Assembly (NCBI RefSeq): GCF_900112185.1
Contig: NZ_FOKP01000003.1
Location: forward strand, 124,001 to 188,000
DNA: 64,000 nt
Reading direction: 5' to 3'
DNA from: Allobosea sp. CRIB-10
GTDB lineage: Bacteria; Pseudomonadota; Alphaproteobacteria; Rhizobiales; Beijerinckiaceae
Positions 19,408-29,424 of the stretch are shown piece after piece. The position numbers and the translations under genes were made by a program. Position 1 is the stretch's first letter. Each line of letters begins with the position of its first letter. Below the pieces are notes generated by a model. The model was given only the letters and a program-made list of their open reading frames with translations. It was not told the origin of the DNA and searched no databases.

Positions 19408-20823
19408 GTGCTGCATATTTCGACCCGCGGCGAAGGGCCGTCGCTCTCTTTCGCCGATGCGCTGCTCGCCGGACTTGCCCGTGACGGCGGCCTCTATCTG
19501 CCGCAAGCCCTGCCGCGCTTCAGTGCGCAGGAGATCACCGGTTTCGCCGGCAAACCCTATGCGGAGGTTGCGGAACGCGTCGTCGGCGCATTGGCCGATG
19601 GCGACATCGCGCCGGACGCGCTGAAGGCGATGATCGGCGAGGCTTATGGCACGTTCCGCCATCCGGCCGTCTGCCCGCTGGTCCAGCTCGGCGACAACCT
19701 GTTCTCGCTCGAGCTCTTCCACGGCCCGACGCTCGCCTTCAAGGACGTGGCGATGCAGCTCCTCGGCCGGCTGATGGACCATGTGCTGGCGCAGCGCGGC
19801 GAGCGCGCCACCATCGTCGGGGCGACCTCGGGCGACACGGGTGGTGCCGCCATCGACGCCTTCAAGGGGCTGGAACGCGTCGACGTCTTCATCCTCTACC
19901 CGCATGGCCGCGTCTCCGACGTGCAGCGCCGGCAGATGACCACGGTCGACGCCGGCAACGTTCACGCCATCGCGGTCGAGGGCACCTTCGACGACTGCCA
20001 GAACCTGGTGAAGGCGCTGTTCAACCACCACGCCTTCCGCGACGAACTCCGGCTCTCCGGCGTCAACTCGATCAACTGGGCAAGGATCGCGGCGCAGGTC
20101 GTCTACTACTTCACCGCTGCCGTCGCGCTCGGCGCTCCGCACCGTCCGGTCTCCTTTGCGGTGCCGACCGGCAATTTCGGCGACATCCTCGCCGGCTGGA
20201 TCGCCAAGCAGATGGGGCTGCCGATCGGCCGCCTGATGGTCGGCACCAACAGCAACGACATCCTGGCCCGCACGCTGGAGACCGGCGTCTATGAGATGCG
20301 CGGCGTCGCGGCGACGACCTCGCCCTCGATGGACATCCAGATCTCCTCGAATTTCGAGCGACTGCTGTTCGAGGCCCATGGCCGCGACGGCGCCGCCGTG
20401 CGCCGGCTGATGCAGTCGCTGGCGCAGTCCGGCCGTTTCGAGATCGCGGCCGAGCCGCTCGCCCGCATCCGCGCCGATTTCGACGCGGTCGCGCAGGACG
20501 AGGCCTCGATCGCCAACGAGATCGGCACGGTCTGGCGCGAGGCCGGCTATCTGCTCGACCCGCACAGCGCGATCGGCGTCGCAGCCGCGCGCAAGGCGCT
20601 GCAGGCCGATCCGGCGACGCCGGTGGTCGCGCTCGGCACCGCCCACCCCGCCAAGTTCCCGGCGGCAGTCGCGGCCGCGAGCGGCGTCACCCCCGCCCTC
20701 CCCGCGCATCTTTCCGACCTGATGGAGCGCAAGGAGCGTTTCAGCCTGCTGCCGAACGACCAGAGCAAGCTCGAACGCTTCATTGCCGAGCGGGCGCGGG
20801 CCGTCAGGAGTGCCGCGGCATGA
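19408..20823 (+). CDS. thrC: threonine synthase
   Basis: PLP enzyme converting O-phosphohomoserine to threonine. The GTG start gives 471 residues, typical of the longer (ThrC type 2) proteobacterial/fungal form. The N-terminus shows STRGEGPSLSFADALLAGLARDGGLYLP, a family hallmark. The PLP lysine is Lys112 in HGPTLAFKDVAMQ, and the phosphate-binding ATSGDTGGAAIDAF follows (about 140). Homoserine kinase (thrB) is 14 kb away on the other strand. The stop overlaps the M16 peptidase start (ATGA). Confidence 0.97.
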   Translation: MLHISTRGEGPSLSFADALLAGLARDGGLYLPQALPRFSAQEITGFAGKPYAEVAERVVGALADGDIAPDALKAMIGEAYGTFRHPAVCPLVQLGDNLFSLELFHGPTLAFKDVAMQLLGRLMDHVLAQRGERATIVGATSGDTGGAAIDAFKGLERVDVFILYPHGRVSDVQRRQMTTVDAGNVHAIAVEGTFDDCQNLVKALFNHHAFRDELRLSGVNSINWARIAAQVVYYFTAAVALGAPHRPVSFAVPTGNFGDILAGWIAKQMGLPIGRLMVGTNSNDILARTLETGVYEMRGVAATTSPSMDIQISSNFERLLFEAHGRDGAAVRRLMQSLAQSGRFEIAAEPLARIRADFDAVAQDEASIANEIGTVWREAGYLLDPHSAIGVAAARKALQADPATPVVALGTAHPAKFPAAVAAASGVTPALPAHLSDLMERKERFSLLPNDQSKLERFIAERARAVRSAAA

Positions 20824-22163
20824 CGGCGGGCAAGACGCTCAAGGCCAAGACCGAGAAGCCGGTGAAACCGGGCGAAGCCGGCCATGACCCGGCCGTCAGC
20901 CTGACGACGCTGCCATCCGGCCTGCGCATCGTCTCCGAGCGCATGGCCCATGCCTCGACCGTCTCGCTCGGCATCTGGATCGGCGCCGGGGCACGGGACG
21001 AGCTGCCGCATGAGCACGGCCTCGCCCATCTGCTCGAGCACATGGCCTTCAAGGGCACGGCCCGGCGCACCGCGCTTGAGATCGCCGAGGAGATCGAGAG
21101 CGTCGGCGGCGACCTCAACGCCGCGACCTCGGTCGAATACACCTGCTATACCGCCCGCGTGCTCGGCCAGGACCTGCCACTGGCGGTCGACATTCTCGCC
21201 GACATACTGACCCAGCCCGCCCTCAGCGAGGACGAACTGGCGCGCGAGAAGGGCGTGATCCTCCAGGAGATCGGCGCCGTCCAGGATACGCCGGACGATC
21301 TGGTCTATGACCGCTTCCTGCAGGCGGCCTTCCCGGAGCAGCCGCTCGGCCGACCGATCCTCGGCACGGCGGAGACGGTGAAGAGCTTCACGCCCGAAGC
21401 GATCCGCGCCTATCTCGGCCGGCACTACCACGCCGGCAACATGGTGCTGGCCGCCGCCGGCGCGGTCGACCATGACGAGCTGGTCGCTCTGGCGGAACAG
21501 GCGCTCGCGGCGCTGCCGGCCCGGCCTGCTCTCGCTGCCGAGGCGCGCTCGCCGGCGGCCTATCAGGGCGGCGAAGCCCGCATCGACGGCGACGAGGAGC
21601 AGGTCCACATCGTTCTCGGCTTCCCCGGAAAACCGTTCGCCAACGGCGTGCACTACCCGCTGCAGATCTTCTCGGCCGTGCTCGGCGGCGGCCTGTCCTC
21701 GCGCCTGTTCCAGGAGGTGCGCGAGCGCCGCGGCCTCGCCTATGCGGTCGACGCCTTCCACTGGCCCTTCTCCGACTGCGGCGTCTTCGGCATCAGCGCA
21801 GGCACCGCGCCGGAGGATGTCGGCGAGCTGGTCGCGGTCGCGCTCGATTGCCTCGCCCAGGCGGCCCGCGACGTCAGCGAGGCCGAGGTCGCCCGCGCCC
21901 GGGCCCAGATGAAGGTCGGCCTGCTCGCCTCGCTGGAGAGCCCCGGCGGCAAGCTCGAGCAGATGGCGCGGCAAGTACTCGTCTTCGGCCGGGCGATCCC
22001 GCGCGAGGAGCTGGCGCGCCGGCTCGACGCAGTCAGCCTCGCCGATGTGCGTGCGGCCGGAGAGGCCCTGCTCGATGGCGTGGTCACCGTCGCCGCGGTC
22101 GGCCCGCTCGACGGCCTCGCCCCGGCAACCGCCCTGCGCGCCATGCTGGCGCGAGCCGCCTGA
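20820..22163 (+). CDS. M16 family zinc metallopeptidase (processing-peptidase-like)
   Basis: A 447-residue soluble protease of the pitrilysin/mitochondrial processing peptidase family. The inverted zinc motif HXXEH is His70-Leu-Leu-Glu73-His74 in HGLAHLLEHMAFKGTA, with the third ligand Glu expected ~75 residues on, in the ELAREKGVILQEI region. A Gly-rich stretch, FSAVLGGGLSSRLFQEVRE, lies in the C-terminal half. Proteins of this kind follow thrC in many Alphaproteobacteria. The first ~22 residues are Lys-rich and not a signal peptide. Confidence 0.95.
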   Translation: MTAGKTLKAKTEKPVKPGEAGHDPAVSLTTLPSGLRIVSERMAHASTVSLGIWIGAGARDELPHEHGLAHLLEHMAFKGTARRTALEIAEEIESVGGDLNAATSVEYTCYTARVLGQDLPLAVDILADILTQPALSEDELAREKGVILQEIGAVQDTPDDLVYDRFLQAAFPEQPLGRPILGTAETVKSFTPEAIRAYLGRHYHAGNMVLAAAGAVDHDELVALAEQALAALPARPALAAEARSPAAYQGGEARIDGDEEQVHIVLGFPGKPFANGVHYPLQIFSAVLGGGLSSRLFQEVRERRGLAYAVDAFHWPFSDCGVFGISAGTAPEDVGELVAVALDCLAQAARDVSEAEVARARAQMKVGLLASLESPGGKLEQMARQVLVFGRAIPREELARRLDAVSLADVRAAGEALLDGVVTVAAVGPLDGLAPATALRAMLARAA

Positions 22164-22168
22164 CGGCG

Positions 22169-22780
22169 ATGGCCCTCTTCCGCTTCGCAACCGACCCGCC
22201 GGCGCGGCCGCTGATCAGGACGCAGAACCTGATCCTGCGCGCCCCGCTCGCCGGCGACTACTCGGCTTGGGCGAATCTGCGGATGGAGAGCCGCGACTTC
22301 CTCACCCCCTGGGAACCGGTCTGGACCGAGGACGACCTGACCCGCGCCTCGTTCCGCCTGCGGGTCAAGCGCGCCGCGCGCGAGATCGCGACCGACGAAG
22401 CCTATTCCCTGTTCATCCTCGATTCCCGCTCGGAGGCCCTGCTCGGCGGGCTGACACTCGGCCTCGTCAGGCGCGGCGTGGCCCAGGCCTGCACGCTCGG
22501 TTACTGGATGGGCCAGCGCCATGCCGGCAAGGGCCACATGACCGAGGCGGTGCGCGGCGCGCTCGACTTCGCCTTCTCCGAGCTCGCCTTGCACCGCGTC
22601 GAGGCCGCCTGCCTGCCGCATAACGAGCCCTCGCGCCGGCTGCTGGAGCGCGTCGGCTTCAAGCATGAGGGCGAGGCGCGCGGCTATCTGCGCATCAACG
22701 GCGTCTGGGCCGACCATCTGCTCTACGGCATGCTCGCCTCGGAGCTGCGCCGGTCCGCCGAACCCGATCGCAAGCTGTGA
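22169..22780 (+). CDS. GNAT N-acetyltransferase, RimJ-like
   Basis: Acetyl-CoA-dependent acetyltransferase of the RimJ/RimL branch (203 residues). Seen: [21 protein letters not shown] at the start, as in ribosomal-protein acetylases; [19 protein letters not shown] with the acetyl-CoA-binding R/Q-x-x-G-x-G/A variant; and [23 protein letters not shown], the family's C-terminal signature. The ATG is five bases after the M16 gene. The frame also continues upstream inside that gene, but that part is a shadow. The substrate cannot be told from sequence. The GTG of the next gene overlaps its stop. Confidence 0.92.
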   Translation: MALFRFATDPPARPLIRTQNLILRAPLAGDYSAWANLRMESRDFLTPWEPVWTEDDLTRASFRLRVKRAAREIATDEAYSLFILDSRSEALLGGLTLGLVRRGVAQACTLGYWMGQRHAGKGHMTEAVRGALDFAFSELALHRVEAACLPHNEPSRRLLERVGFKHEGEARGYLRINGVWADHLLYGMLASELRRSAEPDRKL

Positions 22781-25764
22781 ACAGCTTGCCTTGCCCTCGC
22801 CACGTCGCCCCGATACCACTGACCGTCACGCCTGAAGAGTTCCCCGCAGAGTCCATCTTGCCATCGACGCTCCGCTTCCTCCGGTCCGGCATCGCCGTTT
22901 TCGGCCTCCTGATGCTGGCGCTGCTCTCGCTGCTGCGGCCGGCGCTGGCGGTCGAGGCCCAGCGCGTGCCGCTCGACGTGCCGGTGCTCGACCTGACCGA
23001 CGTGGTCGAGCGCAACAAGTCCGATGGCGACGTCATCCAGATCTCGACCGCGCCGGGCCCCGACGGCATCGTCCGGCGCATCGCCGTCAGGGCCCGCGAA
23101 TCGGGTGCGCGGCCGGACTGGATCGTCTTCGCGCTGACCAATGATTCCGACGAGCAGATCGACCGGCTTCTGGTCGCGCCGTTCCACCGCCTGATCGGCT
23201 CGGGCGTGGTCTGGCCCGATCTCGGCGACCGCCGCATCGAGGCGATCACCGCCAGCCAGGGCCTGCGTCCCGAGCGCGAGGAAGCGCCCGACGCCGACAT
23301 CTTCCAGATCACGCTCGACCCCGGCACCACCGTCACCTTCGTCGCCGAGCTGAAATCGCCGAACCTGCCGCAGCTCTATCTGTTCGAGCCGGAAGCCTAT
23401 CGCCAGAAGACCAACGGGCTGACGCTCTACAAGGGCATCATCATCGGCATCGCCGGCCTGCTGGCGCTGTTCCTGACCATCATCTTCGTGGTCAAGGGCG
23501 CGGTGATCTTCCCGGCCGCGGCCGCCCTGGCCTGGGCAGTGCTGGCCTATGCCGGTCTCGACTTCGGCTTCTTCCAGCGCATCTTCCCGCTAACCCCGGC
23601 GATCGAGCGCATCTACCGCGCCGGCGCCGAGGTGGTGCTGGCGGCGACGCTGCTCGTCTTCCTCTTCGCCTATCTCAACCTGTCGCGCTGGCATGTGCGC
23701 TACAGCCACATCACCATCATCTGGATCCTCGGCCTCGCCGGCCTGGTCGGCCTCGCCGTGTTCGACGCCCCGATGGCGGCCGGCATCGCCCGCATCTCGA
23801 TCGCCGCCGTCGCCACGGTCGGCTTCGTGCTGATCCTGCATCTCGCCACCCATGGCTATGAGCGGGCGGTGATGCTGATCCCGACCTGGTTCCTGCTGCT
23901 GGTCTGGGTCACCGCGGCTGGCTTCACCGTGGTCGGGCAGGTCACGCGCGATCTCGTGCCGCCCTCCCTGATCGGCGGCCTCGTCCTGATCGTGCTGCTG
24001 ATCGGCTTCACCGTGGTGCAGCACGCCTTCGCCGGCGGCGCGCTGGCGCAGGGCCTGGTCTCGGACACCGAGCGGCGGGCGCTCGCCCTCTCCGGCTCGG
24101 GCGACCTCGTCTTCGACTGGGACGTCTCGGCCGACAAGATCTTCGTCTCGCCGCAGGCCGAGACGTTGCTCGGCTTGTCTAAGGGCGCCCTCGAAGGCTC
24201 GGCCGCGCGCTGGCTGGAACACATGCACGTCGCCGACCGGGACCGCTACCGCGTCTCGCTCGACGCGGTGATCGAGCAGCGCCGCGGCAAGCTGCAGCTC
24301 GATTTCCGCCTGCGCGCTGCCAGCGGCGCCTATCACTGGTTCAGCCTGAAGGCCCGGCCGGTGATCGGCTCGGACGGCGAGGTCATCCGCGTCATCGGCA
24401 CGCTCGCCGACGTGACCGAGCAGCGCACCGCGCAGGAGCGCATGCTGCACGACGCCGTGCACGACAACCTGACGGGCCTGCCCAACCGCGAATTGTTCCA
24501 GGACCGGCTCACCGCCGTGTTCGGCTTCAGCCGCGCCGACGACGCCATCCGTCCGACCGTGATCGTCATCGACATCGACCGCTTCAAGCAGGTCAACGAA
24601 TCGGTCGGCTTCTCGGCCGGCGATTCGATCCTCCTGACGCTGGCGCGCCGCCTTGGCCGTTTGCTGCGGACACAGGACACGCTGGCCCGCATCGGCGGCG
24701 ACATCTTCGCGATGATCATCGTCTCGGAGAGCGATCCCGAGCGCATCCTGGCGCTGGCCGAACTGATCCGCCGCGCCGTCTCGACGCCGATCACCTTCGC
24801 CGAGCGCGAGATCGTGCTGACGCCGTCGATCGGGCTCACCCTCTTCGACGGCACCCCGACCGCGCGCAAGGACGATGCGCTGAAGAACGCCGAGCTCGCC
24901 ATGGCGCATGCCAAGAATCAGGGCGGCAACCTGGTCGAGGTCTTCGTCCCGGCGATGCGCAGCGACCGCAACGACCGGCTCGCGCTCGAGAGCGACCTGC
25001 GCCGGGCGATCGAGCGCGGCGAGATCCAGGTGATGTACCAGCCGATCGTCAGGCTTGAGGATCGCACCATCGCCGGCTTCGAGGCTCTGATGCGCTGGGA
25101 CCATCCGCGCGAAGGCCGGCTCTTGCCGCAGGACTTCCTCGCCATCGCCGAGGAGAGCGGGCTGATCGTCGATCTCGGCGTTTATGTGATGGACCGGACC
25201 GCGCGCGAGCTGGCCGCCTGGCAGGCTGCGCTCGAGGTCGAGCCGCCGATCTTCGCCAGCGTCAACGTCTCCAGCCGGCAATTGCTGCGCCACGACCTGC
25301 TGAAGGACGTCAAGGCGGTGCTGGCGCGCCGGCGCGTGCTGCCCGGCACGCTCAAACTCGAGATCACCGAGAGCCTGGTGATGGAGAACCCGGAATATGC
25401 GGCGCAGATGCTGAGCCGCATCCGCGATCTCGGCGCCGGGCTGTCGCTCGACGATTTCGGCACGGGATATTCCTCGCTGTCCTATCTGCAGCGCTTCCCC
25501 TTCGACACGATCAAGATCGACCAGAGCTTCGTGCGCCAGATGGGCAACGGCAAGCCGCCGGTGATCCTGCGCTCGATCGTCCAGCTCGCCGCCGACCTGC
25601 AGATGGACGTGGTCGCAGAGGGCGCCGAAACCGAATCGGATGCGATCGAGCTCTACCAGCTCGGCTGCCAGTACGCGCAGGGCTACACCTTCGGCCAGCC
25701 GATGACGGCGGCGGAAGCGCGGCGGCTGGTGGGAGCGTCGAGCTCGTCCTTCGAGGCGGCGTGA
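22777..25764 (+). CDS. membrane-bound PAS-GGDEF-EAL protein, probable c-di-GMP phosphodiesterase
   Basis: A 995-residue signalling protein. Order: signal-peptide-like helix (about 38-58); periplasmic beta domain (about 60-205) resembling the 7TMR-DISM extracellular domain; seven membrane helices (about 219-420); a PAS domain (about 430-550); GGDEF domain (about 555-725); EAL domain (about 735-985). The GGDEF signature is degenerate (GGDIF, 640-644), so cyclase activity is unlikely. The EAL domain keeps EAL (769-771), [14 protein letters not shown] and IKIDQSF, so cyclic-di-GMP hydrolysis is plausible; EGAET replaces the common EGVET. The GTG overlaps the previous stop; a TTG at 22858 just before the signal helix is an alternative start. 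Confidence 0.92.
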   Translation: MNSLPCPRHVAPIPLTVTPEEFPAESILPSTLRFLRSGIAVFGLLMLALLSLLRPALAVEAQRVPLDVPVLDLTDVVERNKSDGDVIQISTAPGPDGIVRRIAVRARESGARPDWIVFALTNDSDEQIDRLLVAPFHRLIGSGVVWPDLGDRRIEAITASQGLRPEREEAPDADIFQITLDPGTTVTFVAELKSPNLPQLYLFEPEAYRQKTNGLTLYKGIIIGIAGLLALFLTIIFVVKGAVIFPAAAALAWAVLAYAGLDFGFFQRIFPLTPAIERIYRAGAEVVLAATLLVFLFAYLNLSRWHVRYSHITIIWILGLAGLVGLAVFDAPMAAGIARISIAAVATVGFVLILHLATHGYERAVMLIPTWFLLLVWVTAAGFTVVGQVTRDLVPPSLIGGLVLIVLLIGFTVVQHAFAGGALAQGLVSDTERRALALSGSGDLVFDWDVSADKIFVSPQAETLLGLSKGALEGSAARWLEHMHVADRDRYRVSLDAVIEQRRGKLQLDFRLRAASGAYHWFSLKARPVIGSDGEVIRVIGTLADVTEQRTAQERMLHDAVHDNLTGLPNRELFQDRLTAVFGFSRADDAIRPTVIVIDIDRFKQVNESVGFSAGDSILLTLARRLGRLLRTQDTLARIGGDIFAMIIVSESDPERILALAELIRRAVSTPITFAEREIVLTPSIGLTLFDGTPTARKDDALKNAELAMAHAKNQGGNLVEVFVPAMRSDRNDRLALESDLRRAIERGEIQVMYQPIVRLEDRTIAGFEALMRWDHPREGRLLPQDFLAIAEESGLIVDLGVYVMDRTARELAAWQAALEVEPPIFASVNVSSRQLLRHDLLKDVKAVLARRRVLPGTLKLEITESLVMENPEYAAQMLSRIRDLGAGLSLDDFGTGYSSLSYLQRFPFDTIKIDQSFVRQMGNGKPPVILRSIVQLAADLQMDVVAEGAETESDAIELYQLGCQYAQGYTFGQPMTAAEARRLVGASSSSFEAA

Positions 25765-26342
25765 CAAACGACGAGTTGCGTGCGGCCGATTTGCGCTTCA
25801 TCGGCGGCGTCCTGTCGGCACCAATCGGTCTCGTTCTGCTCGGCCGACTGATCAGCGGCGGGCTACCGTCACTGCTCGCGCATACGGTCGTTTTAGCGAG
25901 TGCGATTGCGGCTTCGGCTCTGCTTGCAAGAGCCAAGCCCGAGCTGCTGCCCAAATCCTTCCGAATGGGATGGGCGCTGGGGTTGGCGCTTTCCATGCCG
26001 CTCGCAGTATGGGCTTCCCACTTCGTGGCTGACGCAGCACACCGCAGGGCAGCAGGGCGACCATATTGCGTAATGGTCAGCGATGGAGTGACGCACTATC
26101 GCACCCCTCAAAACCTGCTGGATTTTTCACCTATCCGGATGTGGGGCAAGGATGGCGGAAGAAGCGCGATCCAGTTCCACGCGGCTCTTTGGGTCTTCGG
26201 CAACGGCGAACCAAAGCCTTACAACTGGTCTTACTTTGGAAGAGAGTTCCGGCCGGTAAGATCGAGTTCAGGCTTGGGCAGGCTATGCGCGACCGACTGC
26301 TTACCAGCCACCGATTTTACGACGCAGTTATCGTGGTTTTGA
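25761..26342 (+). CDS. small membrane protein of unknown function
   Basis: 193 residues; the GTG start overlaps the stop of the EAL gene (GTGA). Three membrane helices are visible in the first half (about 13-31, 38-56, 70-89). A soluble C-terminal half follows with four Trp residues and Cys pairs at the end. Base composition becomes less GC-rich toward the 3' end than in its neighbours, which suggests relaxed or recent sequence. I recognise no domain. The overlap suggests, but does not prove, a link to the cyclic-di-GMP protein. Confidence 0.6.
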   Translation: MTNDELRAADLRFIGGVLSAPIGLVLLGRLISGGLPSLLAHTVVLASAIAASALLARAKPELLPKSFRMGWALGLALSMPLAVWASHFVADAAHRRAAGRPYCVMVSDGVTHYRTPQNLLDFSPIRMWGKDGGRSAIQFHAALWVFGNGEPKPYNWSYFGREFRPVRSSSGLGRLCATDCLPATDFTTQLSWF

Positions 26343-26367
26343 AAAGACCAGTCGCTTCGAACTCACC

Positions 26368-26988
26368 TCAAGCGTGCCCGGCATCCTTCGACAGGAAGGC
26401 CTGGTCGATGCCGAGCTTGCTGAGCGCGCGGGCGTATTTGGTGTCGAGCGCGTCGTCGAAGAGCAGCGCCTGATCGGCGGCGCAATGCAGCCAGCCATTG
26501 GACTGGATCTCGGATTCGAGCTGCCCCGCGCCCCAGCCGGCATAGCCGAGCGCCAGCACCGCATTCTCCGGCCCTGTGCCGACGGCGATGGCGCGCAGGA
26601 TGTCGAGCGTCGCGGTCAGGCAGATGCCCTCGTCGATCGGCAGCGTCGCCGATTCCAGGAAGAAATCGGCACTGTGCAGGACGAAGCCGCGCTTGGTCTC
26701 GACCGGCCCGCCGCGGAGCACCTTCATCCTCTCGGCCTGGCTCGGCAGGCGGATCGCCTGATCGGATGGGATGACGTCGAGCTGGACGAGCAGCTCCGGA
26801 AAACGCGTGTCGGCGGCCGGCTTGTTGACGATGATGCCCATCGCGCCGTCTTCGGAATGAGCGCAGAGATAGACCACGCTGCGGGCAAAGCGCGGATCGC
26901 TCATGCCCGGCATGGCGATCAGGCATTGCCCGTCGAGATAGCTGCGGCCGCTGATGCGCTGGTTCGATCCGAGATTCATGGCTGCCAT
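26368..26988 (-). CDS. YqgE/AlgH family protein
   Basis: UPF0301 (YqgE/AlgH) family, 206 residues from the chosen ATG; a start three codons later is equally possible. Characteristic blocks: [18 protein letters not shown] at the N-terminus, [18 protein letters not shown], then [16 protein letters not shown], and [15 protein letters not shown] with NGWL near the end. AlgH was tied to alginate regulation in Pseudomonas, but the general function is unknown. It is convergent with the preceding membrane-protein gene and divergent from the DsbD-N gene. Confidence 0.93.
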   Translation of the reverse strand: MAAMNLGSNQRISGRSYLDGQCLIAMPGMSDPRFARSVVYLCAHSEDGAMGIIVNKPAADTRFPELLVQLDVIPSDQAIRLPSQAERMKVLRGGPVETKRGFVLHSADFFLESATLPIDEGICLTATLDILRAIAVGTGPENAVLALGYAGWGAGQLESEIQSNGWLHCAADQALLFDDALDTKYARALSKLGIDQAFLSKDAGHA

Positions 26989-27196
26989 GCTAAGCCATGT
27001 TCGGCTGGCGTGGGAACAATTTTGGCTCGCTCGCGAGCAAGGATATTCGGGCGTAGACTGACGAGCCTCCGCGATGCCGGCCATCTTCGCCGCAATGCCG
27101 GCGCAAAGCTGGCGATGCTTGATTGCGTGCCGATGCCGGATCACAGCTCCGGTATCCTGCTCGCAAATCTCGGCTGGATCGCCTAAATCAGACCAC

Positions 27197-28036
27197 GTGA
27201 AAACGATCACGGCCCTTTCCCTCCTCGCCGCGCTGGCGCTCGGCGCACCGGCATCCGCCCAGGACGCCGCGGTTTCGCCATGGTCGAAGGCCGCCTATTC
27301 GTCGATGCGCCTGATCGCGGGAGCGACCGCGCCGTCGGGCAAGCAGCGCGTCGGTGTCGAGATCACGATGTCGCCAGGCTTCAAGACCTATTGGCGCAGC
27401 CCGGGCGACGCCGGAGTGCCGCCGGTCTTCGACTGGAGCGGCTCGGAGAATGTCGGCGGGCTCGACGTGCGCTGGCCGGCGCCCGAGCGCTTCGAGGACG
27501 GCGCCGGCTCCGGCATCGGCTATGTCGGTGAGGTGGTGGTGCCGGTCTCGGTCCAGCCGGTCGATCCGACACGGCCGGTCACCGTGGTGCTGAAGCTCGA
27601 CTATGCCGTCTGCGACAAGATCTGCGTGCCGGCCAAGGGCGAGGCGCGGCTCTGGCTGGAGCCGGGCGTCACCTCGGTAACCTCGCCGCGGCTGGAGCAG
27701 TTCGAGGCTCGGATTCCGCACGCGGTCAAGCTGGGGGCGGCCAGCGACCGCCTGTCGATCCTCGAGGTCACCCATAGCGACGCCGCCGTGAAGCTCTCGC
27801 TGAAGGCGCCCGAGGGCGGCTCGATCGACGATGTCTTCGTCGAGGGCGCCGGGATGTGGTCATTCGGCCGGCCGATGCTGATGCCGCAGCCCGACGGGAC
27901 CGTGGCCGCGAAGCTCAAGATCGTCGAACGTCCGAAAGGCGCGACCGGCCCCACCCCCCTGATCATCACCGTACGCGGAAAGCCACAAGCGGTGGAGACG
28001 CGACTCGAACTCGACATCGGCAACGCGAAGCCGTAA
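27197..28036 (+). CDS. exported protein with DsbD N-terminal-like domain
   Basis: The GTG start gives 279 residues with a clear signal peptide ending PASAQ. The mature protein matches the periplasmic alpha domain of DsbD-type reductases: [17 protein letters not shown] near residue 65, then the redox Cys pair CDKIC (Cys139 and Cys143) in [17 protein letters not shown]. No membrane reductase part is attached, so this is a stand-alone domain, a known variant in rhizobia, possibly handling thiol transfer in the periplasm. A longer frame upstream is not coding. Confidence 0.88.
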   Translation: MKTITALSLLAALALGAPASAQDAAVSPWSKAAYSSMRLIAGATAPSGKQRVGVEITMSPGFKTYWRSPGDAGVPPVFDWSGSENVGGLDVRWPAPERFEDGAGSGIGYVGEVVVPVSVQPVDPTRPVTVVLKLDYAVCDKICVPAKGEARLWLEPGVTSVTSPRLEQFEARIPHAVKLGAASDRLSILEVTHSDAAVKLSLKAPEGGSIDDVFVEGAGMWSFGRPMLMPQPDGTVAAKLKIVERPKGATGPTPLIITVRGKPQAVETRLELDIGNAKP

Positions 28037-28101
28037 CCCTGCGCTCGAAGCGGCACGACGCCGCGAACATGTTCAACAGAGATGGTGGCGCGAATTCTGA
28101 T

Positions 28102-28124
28102 CGTTCGACCATTCTGGTCGAACG
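28102..28124. promoter_or_regulatory. perfect inverted repeat upstream of the peroxiredoxin gene
   Basis: Arms CGTTCGACCA and TGGTCGAACG are separated by TTC. They end 20 bases before the peroxiredoxin start, where an operator or a 5'-UTR hairpin would be expected. No T-run follows, so it is not a terminator of the previous gene. The binding protein is unknown. Confidence 0.5.
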
Positions 28125-28144
28125 GAAAGCGCGCAGCAGGAGAC

Positions 28145-28636
28145 ATGGCGATGGCGATCAAGGTCGGTGACAAGCTTCCGCAGGCGACGTTTCGCGTGAT
28201 GACGGCCGACGGGCCGGCAGCCAAGACCTCGGACGAGCTGTTCAAGGGCCGCAAGATCGTGCTCTTCGCCGTGCCGGGCGCCTTCACGCCGACCTGCCAC
28301 AAGAACCATCTGCCGGGCTATGTGAACAAGGCCGCCGAGATCAAGGCCAAGGGTGTCGAGGAGATCTTCGTCACCGGCGTCAACGACGTCTTCGTCATGG
28401 ACGCCTGGTCGAAGGCGACCGGGGGCGCCGGCGTGATCACCTTCCTCTCCGATGGCAATGCCGACTTCGCCAAGGAGATCGGCCTGTCGATGGACGGTTC
28501 GGGCTTCGGCCTCGGCACCCGCTCGCAGCGCTATTCGATGGTCGTCGAGGACGGCGTCGTGACCGCGCTCAACGTCGAGGACGCGCCCGGCAAAGCCGAC
28601 GTCTCCGGCGCCGAGGCGATGCTGAACCAGCTCTGA
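28145..28636 (+). CDS. peroxiredoxin, Prx5 type
   Basis: Thiol peroxidase of the Prx5 (AhpC/TSA, redoxin) family; 163 residues. The peroxidatic cysteine is Cys51 in PGAFTPTCHKNHLPGY, the exact Prx5 motif. VNDVFVMDAWSKATG and SDGNADFAKEIGLSMDGSGFGLGTRSQRYSM are further signatures. No second resolving Cys is seen, so reduction is likely by glutaredoxin or another thiol donor. An ATG two codons later fits the AGGAGA ribosome site a little better. A strong terminator follows, so this is a single-gene unit. Confidence 0.95.
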   Translation: MAMAIKVGDKLPQATFRVMTADGPAAKTSDELFKGRKIVLFAVPGAFTPTCHKNHLPGYVNKAAEIKAKGVEEIFVTGVNDVFVMDAWSKATGGAGVITFLSDGNADFAKEIGLSMDGSGFGLGTRSQRYSMVVEDGVVTALNVEDAPGKADVSGAEAMLNQL

Positions 28637-28663
28637 GGCTCAGCGTCGGCCCCATCGTTTTGA

Positions 28664-28696
28664 GCCCGCGCCGCCTCGGCGCGGGCTTTTTCTTTT
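28664..28696 (+). terminator. terminator of the peroxiredoxin gene
   Basis: A perfect 10-base GC stem (GCCCGCGCCG and CGGCGCGGGC) with a 3-base loop runs straight into TTTTTCTTTT. It lies 27 bases after the peroxiredoxin stop. Confidence 0.95.
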
Positions 28697-28791
28697 CAGC
28701 ACCAAATCCGATCGATCCGATCTGCGCTTGTCATGAGACAGCGTCCGCAGCCACCGCTAGCCTCCCGGCAAAATCGAGGAGACGCCACACC

Positions 28792-29241
28792 ATGCCAGAG
28801 ATCAGCATCCGCCCGCTCACGGCCAATGATCGCGCCGCCTGGGAGCCGCTCTGGCAGGGCTATCTCACCTTCTACAAATCGTCGCTGACGCCGGAGACGA
28901 CCGACACCACCTTCGGGTGGCTGACGGGCGGCGAGGAGCCGATGGGCGGCTTCATCGCCGAGCGCGACGGCAAGGCGATCGGCATCGTCAACTACGTGCT
29001 GCACCGCACGACCTGGAGCCAGAAGCAGATCTGCTATCTGCAGGACCTCTTCACCAGCGAGGAGGCGCGCGGCCACGGCGTCGGCCGCAAGCTGATCGAG
29101 GCCGTCAGGCAGATGGCGGAGCAGCAGGGCCTTTTCCGCGTCTACTGGCAGACGCATGAGAGCAACCTGCAGGCGCAGGAGCTCTACGACAAGGTCGCGC
29201 AGAAATCGGGCTTCATCGTCTACCGCCAGCCGCTGGGCTGA
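28792..29241 (+). CDS. GNAT family N-acetyltransferase
   Basis: 149-residue acetyltransferase. The acetyl-CoA site is visible as DLFTSEEARGHGVGRKLIEAV (about 82-102), containing R-G-H-G-V-G, the motif A consensus. ESNLQAQELYDKVAQKSGFIVY is the typical C-terminal strand-helix, and IRPLTANDRAAWEPLWQGYL the opening. GAGGAGA precedes the ATG. Single gene after the peroxiredoxin terminator; substrate unknown. Confidence 0.92.
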   Translation: MPEISIRPLTANDRAAWEPLWQGYLTFYKSSLTPETTDTTFGWLTGGEEPMGGFIAERDGKAIGIVNYVLHRTTWSQKQICYLQDLFTSEEARGHGVGRKLIEAVRQMAEQQGLFRVYWQTHESNLQAQELYDKVAQKSGFIVYRQPLG

Positions 29242-29424
29242 CCGGCAGGCCGCCCCGCTCACGCCGGGATTGCATCGGGACACTGGCGTTCGTGCAAGAA
29301 TGCCAAAGCAAGGCGGCGGATCGCGCCTATATGACGCTCAAGGACGCCCGACGGCACCGGCCGCTCGGGCGTTCTGCTTTGGCGGACAAGCTCCGCACTC
29401 TCGGTCGTTCACAGGCGTCACGCG

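Noticed and set aside
23590..25767. Long minus-strand open frame opposite the EAL gene
   Set aside because: Same reason: composition bias, no ribosome site, no domain, and a real gene on the other strand.
28065..28074. GAACATGTTC as a LexA (SOS) box
   Set aside because: The usual alphaproteobacterial SOS box is a spaced direct repeat (GAAC-N7-GAAC); this short palindrome does not fit it and no SOS gene follows.
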